Below are positions 27,536 through 37,100 of a stretch of DNA of 44,251 nucleotides, one piece after another. Made by a program: the position numbers and the translations under genes. Each line of letters begins with the position of its first letter. Positions within the stretch are counted from its first letter, which is position 1. Location of the stretch: the IMG/VR virus record IMGVR_UViG_3300036845_000102, positions 1-44,251 of that record; one strand, given 5' to 3'. Source of the DNA: a virus. Below the pieces are notes generated by a model that saw only the letters and a list, made by a program, of their open reading frames with translations, was not told the origin of the DNA and did not search any database.

Positions 27536-28501
27536 TTAGACAGTCTGACGCAGCGTGGCTGCGGTCTGAATCATCTGGCTGGCAGCGGTACGGTAGATGG
27601 ACCAACCGGCCACACCATACCAACCCACCGGGCGGAACCGCATGAGCTTGTCCACGACCGGGCCGAAGACCACGTGGAACTCCTCAGAAAGGGCCTCCGC
27701 GAGAGCCTGCTGGCCGAGCACATAGGTGTTGAACACCCGGATCTGCGAAGCACCAGAGCCGTTACCGGCCTGAGCGGAGAAGGCACGAGGGGTCTCCACG
27801 TAGAAGGCACCTTCGTACTCACCGATCTCACCGGCCCAGATCGAACCGGGAGCGGAGTAGTCGTGCGGCTGACGCCAGCCGACATCTCCGGTCTCCGACC
27901 GCAGGTCGTAAGAGACCAGCGGGTGAATCGCAGCGTAGTACAGGCTGTTCTTCTTCGGCACAGCCTGGTTGTTCCGGAGCTGCGCAACCGCAGCGCGGAC
28001 GTCCCGCGAGTGGAACACGTCAGTGCCCACAATGTTGGTGATGGTGCCACCAGACGGAACCAGGTTGCCACCGTTCTCCTGGATGATGTTCGTGATACCG
28101 GCACGAAGGACGTTCTGAACCACGAGGTCAATCGAGTTCGCCATGTTGTAGGCGACCTGGTTCGTGATGGCCGGAGCGACATCAGTGAACGAGAACAGAT
28201 TCAGCAGACGAGTCTGGAGAACCGTGTTGCCGTACTCATTCAGGGTGATGGAGATGGTGGTCGGGTTGCCGATGGCAACCGCGTCCGGGTCGATAACCTC
28301 AGTCAGGGTCGAGGTGACCTGGGCAAGGTCCTGGTAGACTTCGAGGACGACGGACGAACCAGGCATGGCCTGTTCGGCGGGCTTCTTGTCAGCAACCTGG
28401 CGGAAGAGCGGCTGCGAACGCAGCGCGAACTCGACCATCCGGTCATAGGCGGTCTGAACCACATTGCTGACAGCAGCAGTCCCAGTATAGGCGTTAGCCA
28501 T
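27536..28501 (-). CDS. Major capsid protein (N4 gp56-like)
   Basis: A 321-aa protein with GAAGGAG upstream. The layout is N-terminal MANAYTGTAAVSNVVQTAYD, a PGSSVVLEVYQDL strand, FHSRDVRAAVAQLRNN, an AAIHPLVSYDL segment and an end of VGWYGVAGWSIYRTAA. It fits the HK97-fold coat proteins of the N4 gp56 type. It is preceded by a scaffold-like gene and is the only protein here with this profile, supporting the call. Confidence 0.88.
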   Translation of the reverse strand: MANAYTGTAAVSNVVQTAYDRMVEFALRSQPLFRQVADKKPAEQAMPGSSVVLEVYQDLAQVTSTLTEVIDPDAVAIGNPTTISITLNEYGNTVLQTRLLNLFSFTDVAPAITNQVAYNMANSIDLVVQNVLRAGITNIIQENGGNLVPSGGTITNIVGTDVFHSRDVRAAVAQLRNNQAVPKKNSLYYAAIHPLVSYDLRSETGDVGWRQPHDYSAPGSIWAGEIGEYEGAFYVETPRAFSAQAGNGSGASQIRVFNTYVLGQQALAEALSEEFHVVFGPVVDKLMRFRPVGWYGVAGWSIYRTAASQMIQTAATLRQTV

Positions 28502-28539
28502 AAGGGTAAGGCTCCTTCAGAGTTAGAGTAGTGTGAGCG

Positions 28540-29049
28540 TCACACGCCCGGGTTATGAATCGCCGTGGGGTTACTCCGCATGAAGGAAAGGAACTTCGCC
28601 ATCTCCTGCTCAGAGTTCATAGGATCTCCGAACTGGTAGTTCTGAATGGCGGTAACCTCGGTACTTGCGGGGTTGTTCATCCCGGGCGTCTGGAACTGCT
28701 CGTACATCTGACGCAGTTCCGGGGAGACCTGCGCAGGGGTAGGCGCCAACGGCGCCGGGCTGTGGCCAAACAGCTCAGCGTTCTCGGTCAACCACTCCTC
28801 CACCTTCTCCTGAGTACCTTCACGGTCGGCCGGGTAGAACTTGGCCAGACCAGCGTTAGCACCCTTGGCGGAAAGTACTTCGCTCAGAGTCCGCACTCGC
28901 TCCCGAGACTCCAGCTGAGCAAGCTTCTCCTTTAGCTCCTTCTCAGTCTTCGACTTACGCTCGTAAGCCTTCCGGAGATTGGCGATGCCCTTCTCAGTGT
29001 TATCCTCGGCGGGGAGCTCTTCGTTCAGTTCATCCCACTCGTTGCTCAT
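28540..29049 (-). CDS. Capsid scaffolding protein
   Basis: A 169-aa acidic protein with GGGAG upstream. Residues 14-60 form a charged coiled coil (RKAYERKSKTEKELKEKLAQLESRER is the core). The middle contains a helix with EEWLTENAEL, and the tail is Pro/Asn-rich with SEQEMAKFLSFMRSNP. This is the usual form of phage scaffolds, encoded just before the major capsid gene, which guide procapsid assembly and are absent from the mature head. Confidence 0.82.
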   Translation of the reverse strand: MSNEWDELNEELPAEDNTEKGIANLRKAYERKSKTEKELKEKLAQLESRERVRTLSEVLSAKGANAGLAKFYPADREGTQEKVEEWLTENAELFGHSPAPLAPTPAQVSPELRQMYEQFQTPGMNNPASTEVTAIQNYQFGDPMNSEQEMAKFLSFMRSNPTAIHNPGV

Positions 29050-29145
29050 CTTGCTACTCCCTTAGATACAACCTGTCGGCCGGGGAAGCCGATCAGATGA
29101 AAACCGGATTTTATACTACCTGGGACCGGATACTCCAGATAGAGC
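29050..29145 (-). other. Gap before scaffold gene
   Basis: A 96-base gap, unusual in this tightly packed operon. On the minus strand it contains GTATAAAAT-like sequence that could act as a -10 without a good -35, then TCGGC/GCCGA with a TTCCCCG loop, then the scaffold gene's GGGAG. It could be an internal start or RNA-processing point for scaffold and capsid mRNA; no terminator is visible. Confidence 0.35.
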
Positions 29146-30213
29146 TTAGAATGCGCCAGCGGTGGATCGGGCGATTGCGCCCTGTCCAGCAGCACCGACG
29201 TTGCCGGAGAAGGTTGCCTTCTCCTGAGAGGATAGCTGCTGCTCCTGCAACTGAGCAGACCCGCTGCCCAGGAAAGCAGCATTCTCTGCCGTCTGCTGAG
29301 TAAAGTTCTGGTTGTAAACCTTGCCCAGCTCCTCCAGCGTCGGCAATGTAGCGCCGATCTGCTGGTAAGCAGTGTTGGCCTGGTCCAGTGAGATGCCCAT
29401 GTTGGCGAACTGCGTCGCCCTGCCCGGGTCCATCACCAGGTTATTACGCAACGCAGCTGCACCGATCTGTGCGGCGTTGAACTGCGTCTGGATGACAGGC
29501 AGTGCCTTCGTGTCATCAAGGAAGTAGGCCACCAGGGAGCTCTGCGGAACGCCCATCTGACCGAGAGCCTGCACGAGGTCCGTAGGAGCCTGCTCTGTGG
29601 CCGTCTGGGCCATCTGCACACGAGACTGAACCTCAGTCGGTGAGACGTCGTTGCCAATCCACTGGACCCAGTCTGAGGGCTGGTCGTAGAAGCTCTTCGG
29701 CAGTCCGGCGGACTGCACCACCTGGTAGTAGCTGGCCTCAGTGGCCAGGTAGTCGGCAGGAGAGAGAACAGACAGCCCGTTCTTCACCCGCTCGGCGTTG
29801 CCAGCGAACCTCTGCTGATACTGAGGAGTTTGCTGAAGCAGCAGGGTGATGGTGTCTTGGCTGTAGCCCTGCTGGATGAAGTTGAATATGTTGTTCACCA
29901 GGGAGCCAAGGCCGTAGGTGTTGAACAGCGTTTCCAGTGCAACGAAAGCGTCTCGATTGGAACCGGAGAGGCTGTTAATCATCTGCTGCAAGGGAGACAC
30001 GGTGGGTGTACTTCCACCACCCGGCAAGTGCTGTGCCGGAGGACCAGGCCGTCCACCTATGGGCTGGGCACCACCCCCCGGGGCTCCAGTGGTCGGATTC
30101 GGGTTAGCCTGAGGAGGGTTACCTCCCTGGATGGGGTTGACAGGGAAGGGCCCTTGCGGAGGGTTACCGCCCTGGGTCGGGGTGTTCGACACACTGTCGT
30201 TAGCCTGAGCCAC
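29146..30213 (-). CDS. Helical virion protein
   Basis: A 355-aa protein, GTG start after AGGAGG. Residues 1-75 are Pro/Gly/Asn-rich and disordered. The remainder is helical with Gln/Ala/Leu (LLLQQTPQYQQRF, QALGQMGVPQSSL). The style resembles the two larger proteins encoded just upstream, although a direct alignment is weaker. Probably a virion component, perhaps internal or tail-associated. Confidence 0.62.
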   Translation of the reverse strand: MAQANDSVSNTPTQGGNPPQGPFPVNPIQGGNPPQANPNPTTGAPGGGAQPIGGRPGPPAQHLPGGGSTPTVSPLQQMINSLSGSNRDAFVALETLFNTYGLGSLVNNIFNFIQQGYSQDTITLLLQQTPQYQQRFAGNAERVKNGLSVLSPADYLATEASYYQVVQSAGLPKSFYDQPSDWVQWIGNDVSPTEVQSRVQMAQTATEQAPTDLVQALGQMGVPQSSLVAYFLDDTKALPVIQTQFNAAQIGAAALRNNLVMDPGRATQFANMGISLDQANTAYQQIGATLPTLEELGKVYNQNFTQQTAENAAFLGSGSAQLQEQQLSSQEKATFSGNVGAAGQGAIARSTAGAF

Positions 30214-30224
30214 GAGCTACCTCC

Positions 30225-31574
30225 TCAGATAGAGAAACCAAAGTTTTGAAGAATCTGATGAGCCGTGCTCATCGTGGTGTCCTGTGCATTCTGCGTCTTC
30301 AGCCAACGAGGGTCACTTCGCAGTGACTGGTCGAACTGCCACAAAGGCATCGTGGCGTTCTCACCAGTCTTGTCCTTGCTCTGCAAGGCGTTGACGATCA
30401 GAGGGTCGAACAGAGTCGTCTGGGCCGGACCAACTTCTAGGATCTTCTGGTAGTCCTGCATGTACGGGGCAGCAAGGTCAGACATGTTCTGGCCGGAGGC
30501 AATCTGCTTCGAGTAGCTTGGGAACAGCTTCTCCGCCTGCTGGCGGATGTATCCCTCGGCATCCTCCAAGGAGGTCGAGTCACCTGCGATGTGCTGTGCC
30601 ACCGAGAGAATCCAGTTGTTCGAGATGTTGATGCCGTTGTCCTGCGCCAAGGAGCGCAGGGTCATCTCGTCATCACCAGAGGTGCCACCAAGGGCGCCGT
30701 TGGCGTCGTACTTGATGAGACCCGACAGAGCCTTCTGCAACTGATCTGAGTTCCAACCGGCGGCCAAGTACTGAGCCGCAAGGTGGGTGGCATCACTGGT
30801 GCTCACCACAGCACCCAGCTTCGAGGCAGTCGCCTGAATGGAGGCGATCTCTGAGTTCAGCTGGGACTTCTGAGTGGCTGGGTCGGCGTAACCTTCGGCA
30901 ATCCACGCACGCTGTGCGGCGCTGTGATCCTGGTACCACTTGGTGTTCATCATCGCAGCTTGGAACTGCGTTGCACTCCACTGGCCCGCAATTGCCTGCT
31001 GGAAGATACCCTTCAATTCAGGGATGGCGTTCAACATAGCGGAGGCGAAGCCGTAGCTCTGTGCCAGCTGGTCAGGATCAAGAGTCGGTGAGATGTTCTG
31101 AGTGGGGTCGTACGGTGACAGCTGGCCGTTAGCTCCGGTCAGGCCGGAGCCTTGGGCGGGAGGGGTGGCCTTACTCCATGCGGAGCCATACCCGTAGTGA
31201 GATGATGCCCACGGAGAGGCCCACAGGGCCGTCCGGGCGCTGTCACCTTCACCCAACTTGAGGTACTTCAGTACCTGCGAGTAGTTGGACATATGAAGGT
31301 AGTCAACGGCACCTTGGATACCGGCCTGCCACGACACATAGTCGGCGGCTCCACCACCGTACTGACTTCCCGTGGAAGTCAGAGAGCTGTTGCCCGGCAC
31401 ATCCCCTTGGTTGAGCGGGTTGAACTTACCCCCGCCACCTTCGGACTGTTCCCACTGGTAGATGAAGGTGAGCGTGCTGGAGTTGATCGGAGTTCCCAGA
31501 GCTTGCAGGAGTTCCGTCGCCCATGTAAGGGCGGCTCCATCACCGCCACCATCTGAGAAGATAGACCAAGACAT
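30225..31574 (-). CDS. Virion protein with N-terminal muralytic-type domain
   Basis: A 449-aa protein from ATG 31574 (TGATG overlap). Residues 20-115 contain YQWEQSEGGGGKFNPLNQG and WQAGIQGAVDYL, matching the E...NPLN...Y...GI..A layout of phage wall-degrading domains of the transglycosylase type. Residues 150-449 align throughout with the preceding 302-aa gene (QLAQSYGF, LEVGPAQ, TQNAQDTTM, LQNFGFS). It is thus a duplicate with an added enzyme domain, which could open the host wall during DNA entry. Confidence 0.72.
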   Translation of the reverse strand: MSWSIFSDGGGDGAALTWATELLQALGTPINSSTLTFIYQWEQSEGGGGKFNPLNQGDVPGNSSLTSTGSQYGGGAADYVSWQAGIQGAVDYLHMSNYSQVLKYLKLGEGDSARTALWASPWASSHYGYGSAWSKATPPAQGSGLTGANGQLSPYDPTQNISPTLDPDQLAQSYGFASAMLNAIPELKGIFQQAIAGQWSATQFQAAMMNTKWYQDHSAAQRAWIAEGYADPATQKSQLNSEIASIQATASKLGAVVSTSDATHLAAQYLAAGWNSDQLQKALSGLIKYDANGALGGTSGDDEMTLRSLAQDNGINISNNWILSVAQHIAGDSTSLEDAEGYIRQQAEKLFPSYSKQIASGQNMSDLAAPYMQDYQKILEVGPAQTTLFDPLIVNALQSKDKTGENATMPLWQFDQSLRSDPRWLKTQNAQDTTMSTAHQILQNFGFSI

Positions 31575-32482
31575 CAGCTGAATCCAAACGATTGAAGGAT
31601 ACCGTGGGCTGCGCCCATGGTGCTGTCCTGGGCGTTCTGCGTCTGGCTCCACTGAGGCTGAGCACGGAGCAGGTTTTGGAACTGTGTGAGGTTCATACCC
31701 GCCGGTTGTCCCTCAGCTGACAAACCACTGAGGGCTTGCTGGATGAGCGGATTCTGCACACTGGCCTCACCAGGTCCCACCTCAAGCAGGTTCTGCATGG
31801 CACTGGTATACGGTTCGGCAAGAGACTGGACAGTCTCGCCAGCTCCGATCTGCTTCTGCAAGGCCGGGAACTTACTCGCAGCGATGCTGCGAATGTAGCC
31901 CTGCATGTCCTCCATGGAGGTCTTATTGCCCGCCACGTTCTGCATCATATTCTGCATGGTAGATGGACTTATGGTAACTCCATTTGCCATTGCCATCTCG
32001 TTGAGAGCCATGGCATTCTGGCCGGACTGTCCACCGAAAGCACCGCTGCTGTTCAGCTTCACATACTTGGACAGGGCTTGGTTCACCTGGTCGGCGTTCC
32101 AGCCGTATGTCACCTGCTGGGTGGCGATGGTGGAAGCGAGAGAACTCGACAGAGTTGCTCCCATGGAGGATGCCTGCTCCTGGATGATAGCCATCTCACT
32201 CGCCACCTGCTGAGAGTAGGTGGCCGGGTCGATGACCTTCTGAACCTGTGCATTCCGCACAGACTCCGAGTTGGTCTGATACCAATTGCTTGCGGTGATC
32301 TCAGCCTGAAACTTGGTCGGATCCCAGCTGTTGGCCACAGCCTCCTTGAAGAGGCTGTTGAGCTCCGGAACGGAGGAGAGAAAACTGTAGGCCCACCCGT
32401 ACTGCTCAGCCAGCTGCTGAGGGTTGATAACCGGCTGACCATTGTTCGTAGCACTATAGGGCTGATTGAGGTTGATAGCCAT
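31574..32482 (-). CDS. Helical virion protein, paralogue of the next gene's C-terminal part
   Basis: A 302-aa protein. It is helical, Gln/Ala/Ser/Met-rich, with PQQLAEQYGWAYSFLSSVPEL, LLEVGPGEASVQNPL and TQNAQDSTMGAAHGILQSFGFS. The latter segments recur in the 30225-31574 product. ATG overlaps the preceding stop. Likely an internal or tail-associated virion protein. Confidence 0.7.
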   Translation of the reverse strand: MAINLNQPYSATNNGQPVINPQQLAEQYGWAYSFLSSVPELNSLFKEAVANSWDPTKFQAEITASNWYQTNSESVRNAQVQKVIDPATYSQQVASEMAIIQEQASSMGATLSSSLASTIATQQVTYGWNADQVNQALSKYVKLNSSGAFGGQSGQNAMALNEMAMANGVTISPSTMQNMMQNVAGNKTSMEDMQGYIRSIAASKFPALQKQIGAGETVQSLAEPYTSAMQNLLEVGPGEASVQNPLIQQALSGLSAEGQPAGMNLTQFQNLLRAQPQWSQTQNAQDSTMGAAHGILQSFGFS

Positions 32483-33120
32483 CAGGTGTGCACCTTTGCT
32501 ACGTTGGTGATAGCATTCCTCAGATACGGGGACTGCCGGTTATGCGGCATGTCCTCATCCTGCTGATACAGTTCTTTCGGAATGGGCTTCGGCTTCTCTG
32601 TTCCTTGCCGAACCACAGAGTCGAGGTGAGTGGTTCCCACAATCTTGCCAATGTGTGAAATCCTACTAGCTACCACACCCGCACCTGGTGCGGAGTGAAC
32701 CATCACACCACTTCCGGCGTAGACGCCGGAACGGTCTGGGATCTGCGGGTTACTGGTAGCCACGAAGACCACATCACCAGGCTGTAGCTGGCCCGGGTCA
32801 ACCGGGCTACCGTGCTGCAACTGGTTGTGAATCATGTGACTCATTGGCAAGCCGTTCTGCTGGTAGGCGTACTTCACCAGACCCTGGCTGTCAAATCCAC
32901 CAGGCTGGTTTCCACCCCACGCATGGGGCTGCCCCAGCTGAGCGACTGCGTCGCTAAGGATGTGACCACCATTCACCTGTCGGGGTGCCTGCCAGTTAAC
33001 GTTCTGCCACTTCTGATTGTGAGTTTGAACCTGAGCCTGCCGAAGGAGTTCCGGGTCAGGATTAGACTCTGTCGGCTCGGCGCTCTCAGCACCCGTCTCC
33101 GGGGCTTCTGCCTCTGCCAT
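32482..33120 (-). CDS. Degenerate NlpC/P60-type virion protein
   Basis: A 212-aa protein. After a disordered N-terminus (1-50), residues 54-145 follow the NlpC/P60 pattern. There is AVAQLGQPHAWGG, GGFDSQGLVKYAY (family FDCSGLV), LQPGDVVFVAT and DRSGVYAGSG (family HVGIYVG), and HSAPG. The catalytic Cys is Ser78 and the catalytic His is Arg130, so peptidase activity is unlikely. A wall-binding or structural role in the virion is the better inference. Overlaps neighbours by TAATG-type junctions. Confidence 0.78.
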   Translation of the reverse strand: MAEAEAPETGAESAEPTESNPDPELLRQAQVQTHNQKWQNVNWQAPRQVNGGHILSDAVAQLGQPHAWGGNQPGGFDSQGLVKYAYQQNGLPMSHMIHNQLQHGSPVDPGQLQPGDVVFVATSNPQIPDRSGVYAGSGVMVHSAPGAGVVASRISHIGKIVGTTHLDSVVRQGTEKPKPIPKELYQQDEDMPHNRQSPYLRNAITNVAKVHT

Positions 33121-34196
33121 TAGCTGTTACTCCCCACACCCTGCACGGCGCCCTTGAGGGTGCCCAGGAAGGCCTGGAAGAGAGGACCAGCAGCCTGGTA
33201 GGCACCGTAGTCCGGAGAGGACTTGGCTGCGTCCTCAGCGAGCTGCTGACGGCCATACCGAGTGTAGTCCTGCTCACCCAGAGAGACCACCGTATCAGTG
33301 GTGTCACCAGTCGAAGAGGTGCTTGCAGTCGTGCCAGTCGGCCCGATGATCGGATTACCCGCTGAGTCATACCCAACCACAGTCTGACCCTGCCCACCGA
33401 TCTCCGAGGTTGCACCAGGAGTGGTGGCCGTGGTCGCATCAGTGGAAGTGTTCTTGATATCCTGCGTCATTTTCGGGAACAGAGCCTCATTGGAGTTCAG
33501 GCTCTTGGTGAAGGACGCAACCTCAGCATTGGTGGCCTGTCGGCCCAGAAGCTGCTGTGAAGCCTGGTTCAGAACGTACCGGGCAGTGTCCGGGTCGGTG
33601 TAGTTGATGTCCGTCTCAGAGGCCGTGGTGGCCTTGTTGGTGTCCTTCGAAGCAGCTTTGGCCGCGATCTCCGCAGCCTGCTGCTGAGTCATGGACGTCA
33701 TGGCCTCGTACCCAGAGTTATTGGTGTACGTGCCCTGAGCCTCCCCGGGAATCGAGTTCCCGAGAATATCCCACGGAGTCAGGTTTTGGTTGTTAATGTT
33801 GTGGTTATACGCCTGGACGATAAGCTTCTGCCAGGCTGAATACAACTGAGACATGTTGGCATTAGGCCCGACCAGCTGAGCTAGCTGGGCTTCAGTGGAG
33901 AACTGCTGGAGCAGCTGAGGGCTACTGGAGATCTCCGTGTAGAAGGTGTTCTCCCACTGAGCCACGGACATCTGGTTGGTCTGAGTGTTACCGGCTTCCT
34001 GCTTGAGGAGCCGGTTACCCGGCTGAGTTGCCTCACCGGTGGTAACACCACCGTACATCATCAGGTTCGTAGGGAGCTGTGTGATGTCGTTGACCGGCGA
34101 AGCCGGGCCAGTGTCCAGAACACCAGAAGTGCCCTGAGCACCGGCCAGGATCTGCGCGTTGGTCAGTCCGCTAGGACTCGGAGTAGGAGTGGCCAT
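33120..34196 (-). CDS. Virion protein, Gln/Thr/Ser-rich
   Basis: A 358-aa protein. N-terminal helices (QWENTFYTEISSSPQLLQQF), a central Gln/Ala/Lys stretch (QQQAAEIAAKAAS) and a Thr/Ser/Gly-rich low-complexity segment near 250-300 are visible. No enzyme motif. It lies between the giant protein and the NlpC-like protein, in the likely DNA-entry gene cluster. Confidence 0.65.
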   Translation of the reverse strand: MATPTPSPSGLTNAQILAGAQGTSGVLDTGPASPVNDITQLPTNLMMYGGVTTGEATQPGNRLLKQEAGNTQTNQMSVAQWENTFYTEISSSPQLLQQFSTEAQLAQLVGPNANMSQLYSAWQKLIVQAYNHNINNQNLTPWDILGNSIPGEAQGTYTNNSGYEAMTSMTQQQAAEIAAKAASKDTNKATTASETDINYTDPDTARYVLNQASQQLLGRQATNAEVASFTKSLNSNEALFPKMTQDIKNTSTDATTATTPGATSEIGGQGQTVVGYDSAGNPIIGPTGTTASTSSTGDTTDTVVSLGEQDYTRYGRQQLAEDAAKSSPDYGAYQAAGPLFQAFLGTLKGAVQGVGSNS

Positions 34197-37100
34197 TACT
34201 GGGTCGCCTGCCCACTGAGTTCAGCTTGGAACTGCACGTTACTCTTGAGGTTCGAGTTCACCGGGTCTCCTGTCAGAAGGTGCTGGTAGATCAGCGCGAA
34301 GTTTGTATTGCTCATCACCAGCCCGGAAACGATTTGATCCCAGGTAGCTGCCAGGTCGGCATTCTGCTTGTCTGCCAAGGTAGTCGGCAGACCTTCCTTG
34401 TTCGGCCTCTCGGCCAGAGACTGATTGACTTCCTGCCGGTACTGCAAGTACTGGCCCAACACCCGAAGGTCGGAACGACCGGGGTTGTTCACCAGGTTGG
34501 TGTCAGACACCAACGCGGTGAGGGACTGGATACGTGCGTTCCAGTCAGTCTGGGCACCTGTGTATTGCTGGTACCAATCGGGGTTGTAGTCCTGACTGGT
34601 CGGGTCGTTCATGTTGGCAAGGAACTGATCCTTGTAAGTTCGGAGATCCTGCGCATTGCTATCACTCAAAGAGGTGATGCCTCGCTCAGACATCTTTGCC
34701 TGAACACTCGACATCAGCTGATCGTACTGCTGCCAGCCCAGTTGGGCCTGGTTCTCCTTGATGATGTCCGCAGGGTCCAGCTTCTGCCGGAAGGTCTGCG
34801 TATCGCCCCCACCAATTTGAGTATTCATCTCAGCCTGATAGGCTGCCATGTCGAAGGAGGCGCCGACCTGGGTCGGCCCCACAATGGCATACGCCACGCT
34901 GGGGTCAGCCTGGATCATGGCCCGGATCTCTGGGTTGTCAATCGCAGCAAGTCCAGCAGCTGTGGCAGGCACTGCCGCATTGGCCTTCGAAGTAGAGGCG
35001 GTCACAGCGAATAGAGCCTGACCGTACTTGTTGTAGAAGCTGTTCGCGGCATTCGCCGGGTCAACAGACTCCATCTTCTTGTACTGGTCGATAAGACCCT
35101 GAATGGGAGTCTGAGACAAGTCCGGAGCGGACGCAGCCTCCAGTCCACTGGTGACAGCTGCACGAGGCTTCTGCTTGCCAGCCTGGGTACCAGGGTTGAA
35201 CTGTGCCGAGAAGGGCAGGACAGCCGATCCCAGGGCCTGTATAAGCAGGAGCTGCTGGGTTCTAGCCTGCATCTCCCCCATGGTCGGAGGAGCCGTCCTG
35301 AGACCTTCGTTGTACCGGATGGTCTCGGCCTGGTAGACCTTGGCGAAGGTGGTTGAGTACTGTGGGTTGTTGACACTGAAACCGGTCTCTAGCCGAGATG
35401 CCCACGTAGGCAGAATAGCTCCGGCCAGGTTGTCACCAGGACCGTAAGGTATGACCTGCTTCAGTACACTGTTGTCCATGATACCAGGGTTCAACTTGGA
35501 CAGTGCCTGCACACCAACCTGAACGATCGGACCAGCCCCAGGAACATAGAAGTGCTGGCCCTGGAGGATCGGGTTCAACGAACCCTTGGCGATCTGCATC
35601 TGCCCCATGTCGTTGAGGACACCCAGCCCGGGAAGGCTGGAGATCGCGTGAGGGATCTGGAACCGCACGACCTGGTTCTCCAGAGGGGTGTTCTTATCTG
35701 CCGGGTCACCTGTCGTGCTGTCGTAGAGCATCCCGGCCTGAGCCGGGCTGTTCCAGATCTGCTGCTCCCGTTGAAGGATCTGCGGGTGGTCGAGGGCAAT
35801 GTTAAACCAGTTCTTTATGATCTCCTGCTGAGCGCTCATAAAGGGGAACATGAAGCGCAGCATGTGGGCCGCTGTGGACCTCTGAGACATGTCGTACATG
35901 ATGGACCACACGTCATTCTTGGCCAGAGAGAAGGCTTGCTTCTCCATGCGCTGCTGGAGCGCAGGGTTGAAGTCCAAGGACTTCGCGTCATCCAAGCCGT
36001 TGTGCGAGATGTACTTGTCCACCAAGTCACTCATGTGAGCCCGGTAGAATCCTACGGCGGTGGGGTGCATCACGAAGGTGTTCAGCGGCATGGCACCAAG
36101 CCACTTGTGGGACCAGTGCTGGAACTGCTGAATGCCGTTGGTGATTCCCTTAGCACCTGAAGCCAGGTGCATATTCAGCAACTGACCGTTGACATCCGGC
36201 CTCTCGGAGAGGTCCGGCACAAGGCTCTCAAGCTTCTTGGTGCTGATGCCCTTGGCACCTGTGTTGGTAATCTCTTCCCGGACTGCCGGAGGCACTGTGT
36301 AGTGGACGTGTGAAGCTACTCGGGACGAGTAGTCCGCCAAGTTCGCGTGGAAGTTACCAGGGATGTACTGGAGGTAAGACTTGCCTTCCGGCGTATGCAG
36401 CCAACTCCGAATGTCGGACTCATTCCAATTGTTGCGAACAACCTTGGAACCAAGCTGGTCATTCATGATCTGGTTGTTGACGGCGTGTCGCCATGCCTTA
36501 AGGTGGCTACCAGCCTCCTGCTCATTCTGGCTCTGGGCACGGATCGTATCCCAGGCACCTGAGCCTGACATACCCTTTTCCATGTCCACATTCCGGCTGA
36601 ACATACGGCCCCACGAACGATCAGAGGAAACCTGCTCACGGAGGAAGTTGTTGTCTTCCCCGCCGAACAGGTCCGTCATGCTGACGCCCTTGATCTTCAG
36701 CTTACCATCAGCAAGCCTGGCCTTGGTGTATGGAGATGCGTTGACCCGAAGAGAAGCAAGTCGCTCATCAGCGGCATCGAAGTGCTGCTTGAGGGCAGCG
36801 ATTGCTGAATCATCCGGAGTGCCTTCGAGGTGTGGCAAGCCAGAGGCGATGCCTTCATCATTTGCAATCTTCTGCATGTTGGCGTCGAGGTAGTCCACAC
36901 GAGCGTTGTCACGAGCTGTGGTGAGGATACCTTCCTTGTCGGCGTACGCCTTCATGGTGCCCGGATCGAACAGCCGGTTCTTCAGAAGTCGGTTGGCGTA
37001 GTCGTAGCCGCTGGCACCAACATTGTGAAGGGCTACCTTGGAGGCCTCATTGACAAGGCCGAGCGTCCTCATGCTGCCAAGAGTGACCAGCGTCCTCAGG

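Noticed and set aside
30240-30262. CUGAUGAG sequence resembling a hammerhead core
   Set aside because: It lies in and at the end of a minus-strand coding gene, and no GAAA core or matching stems are present nearby.
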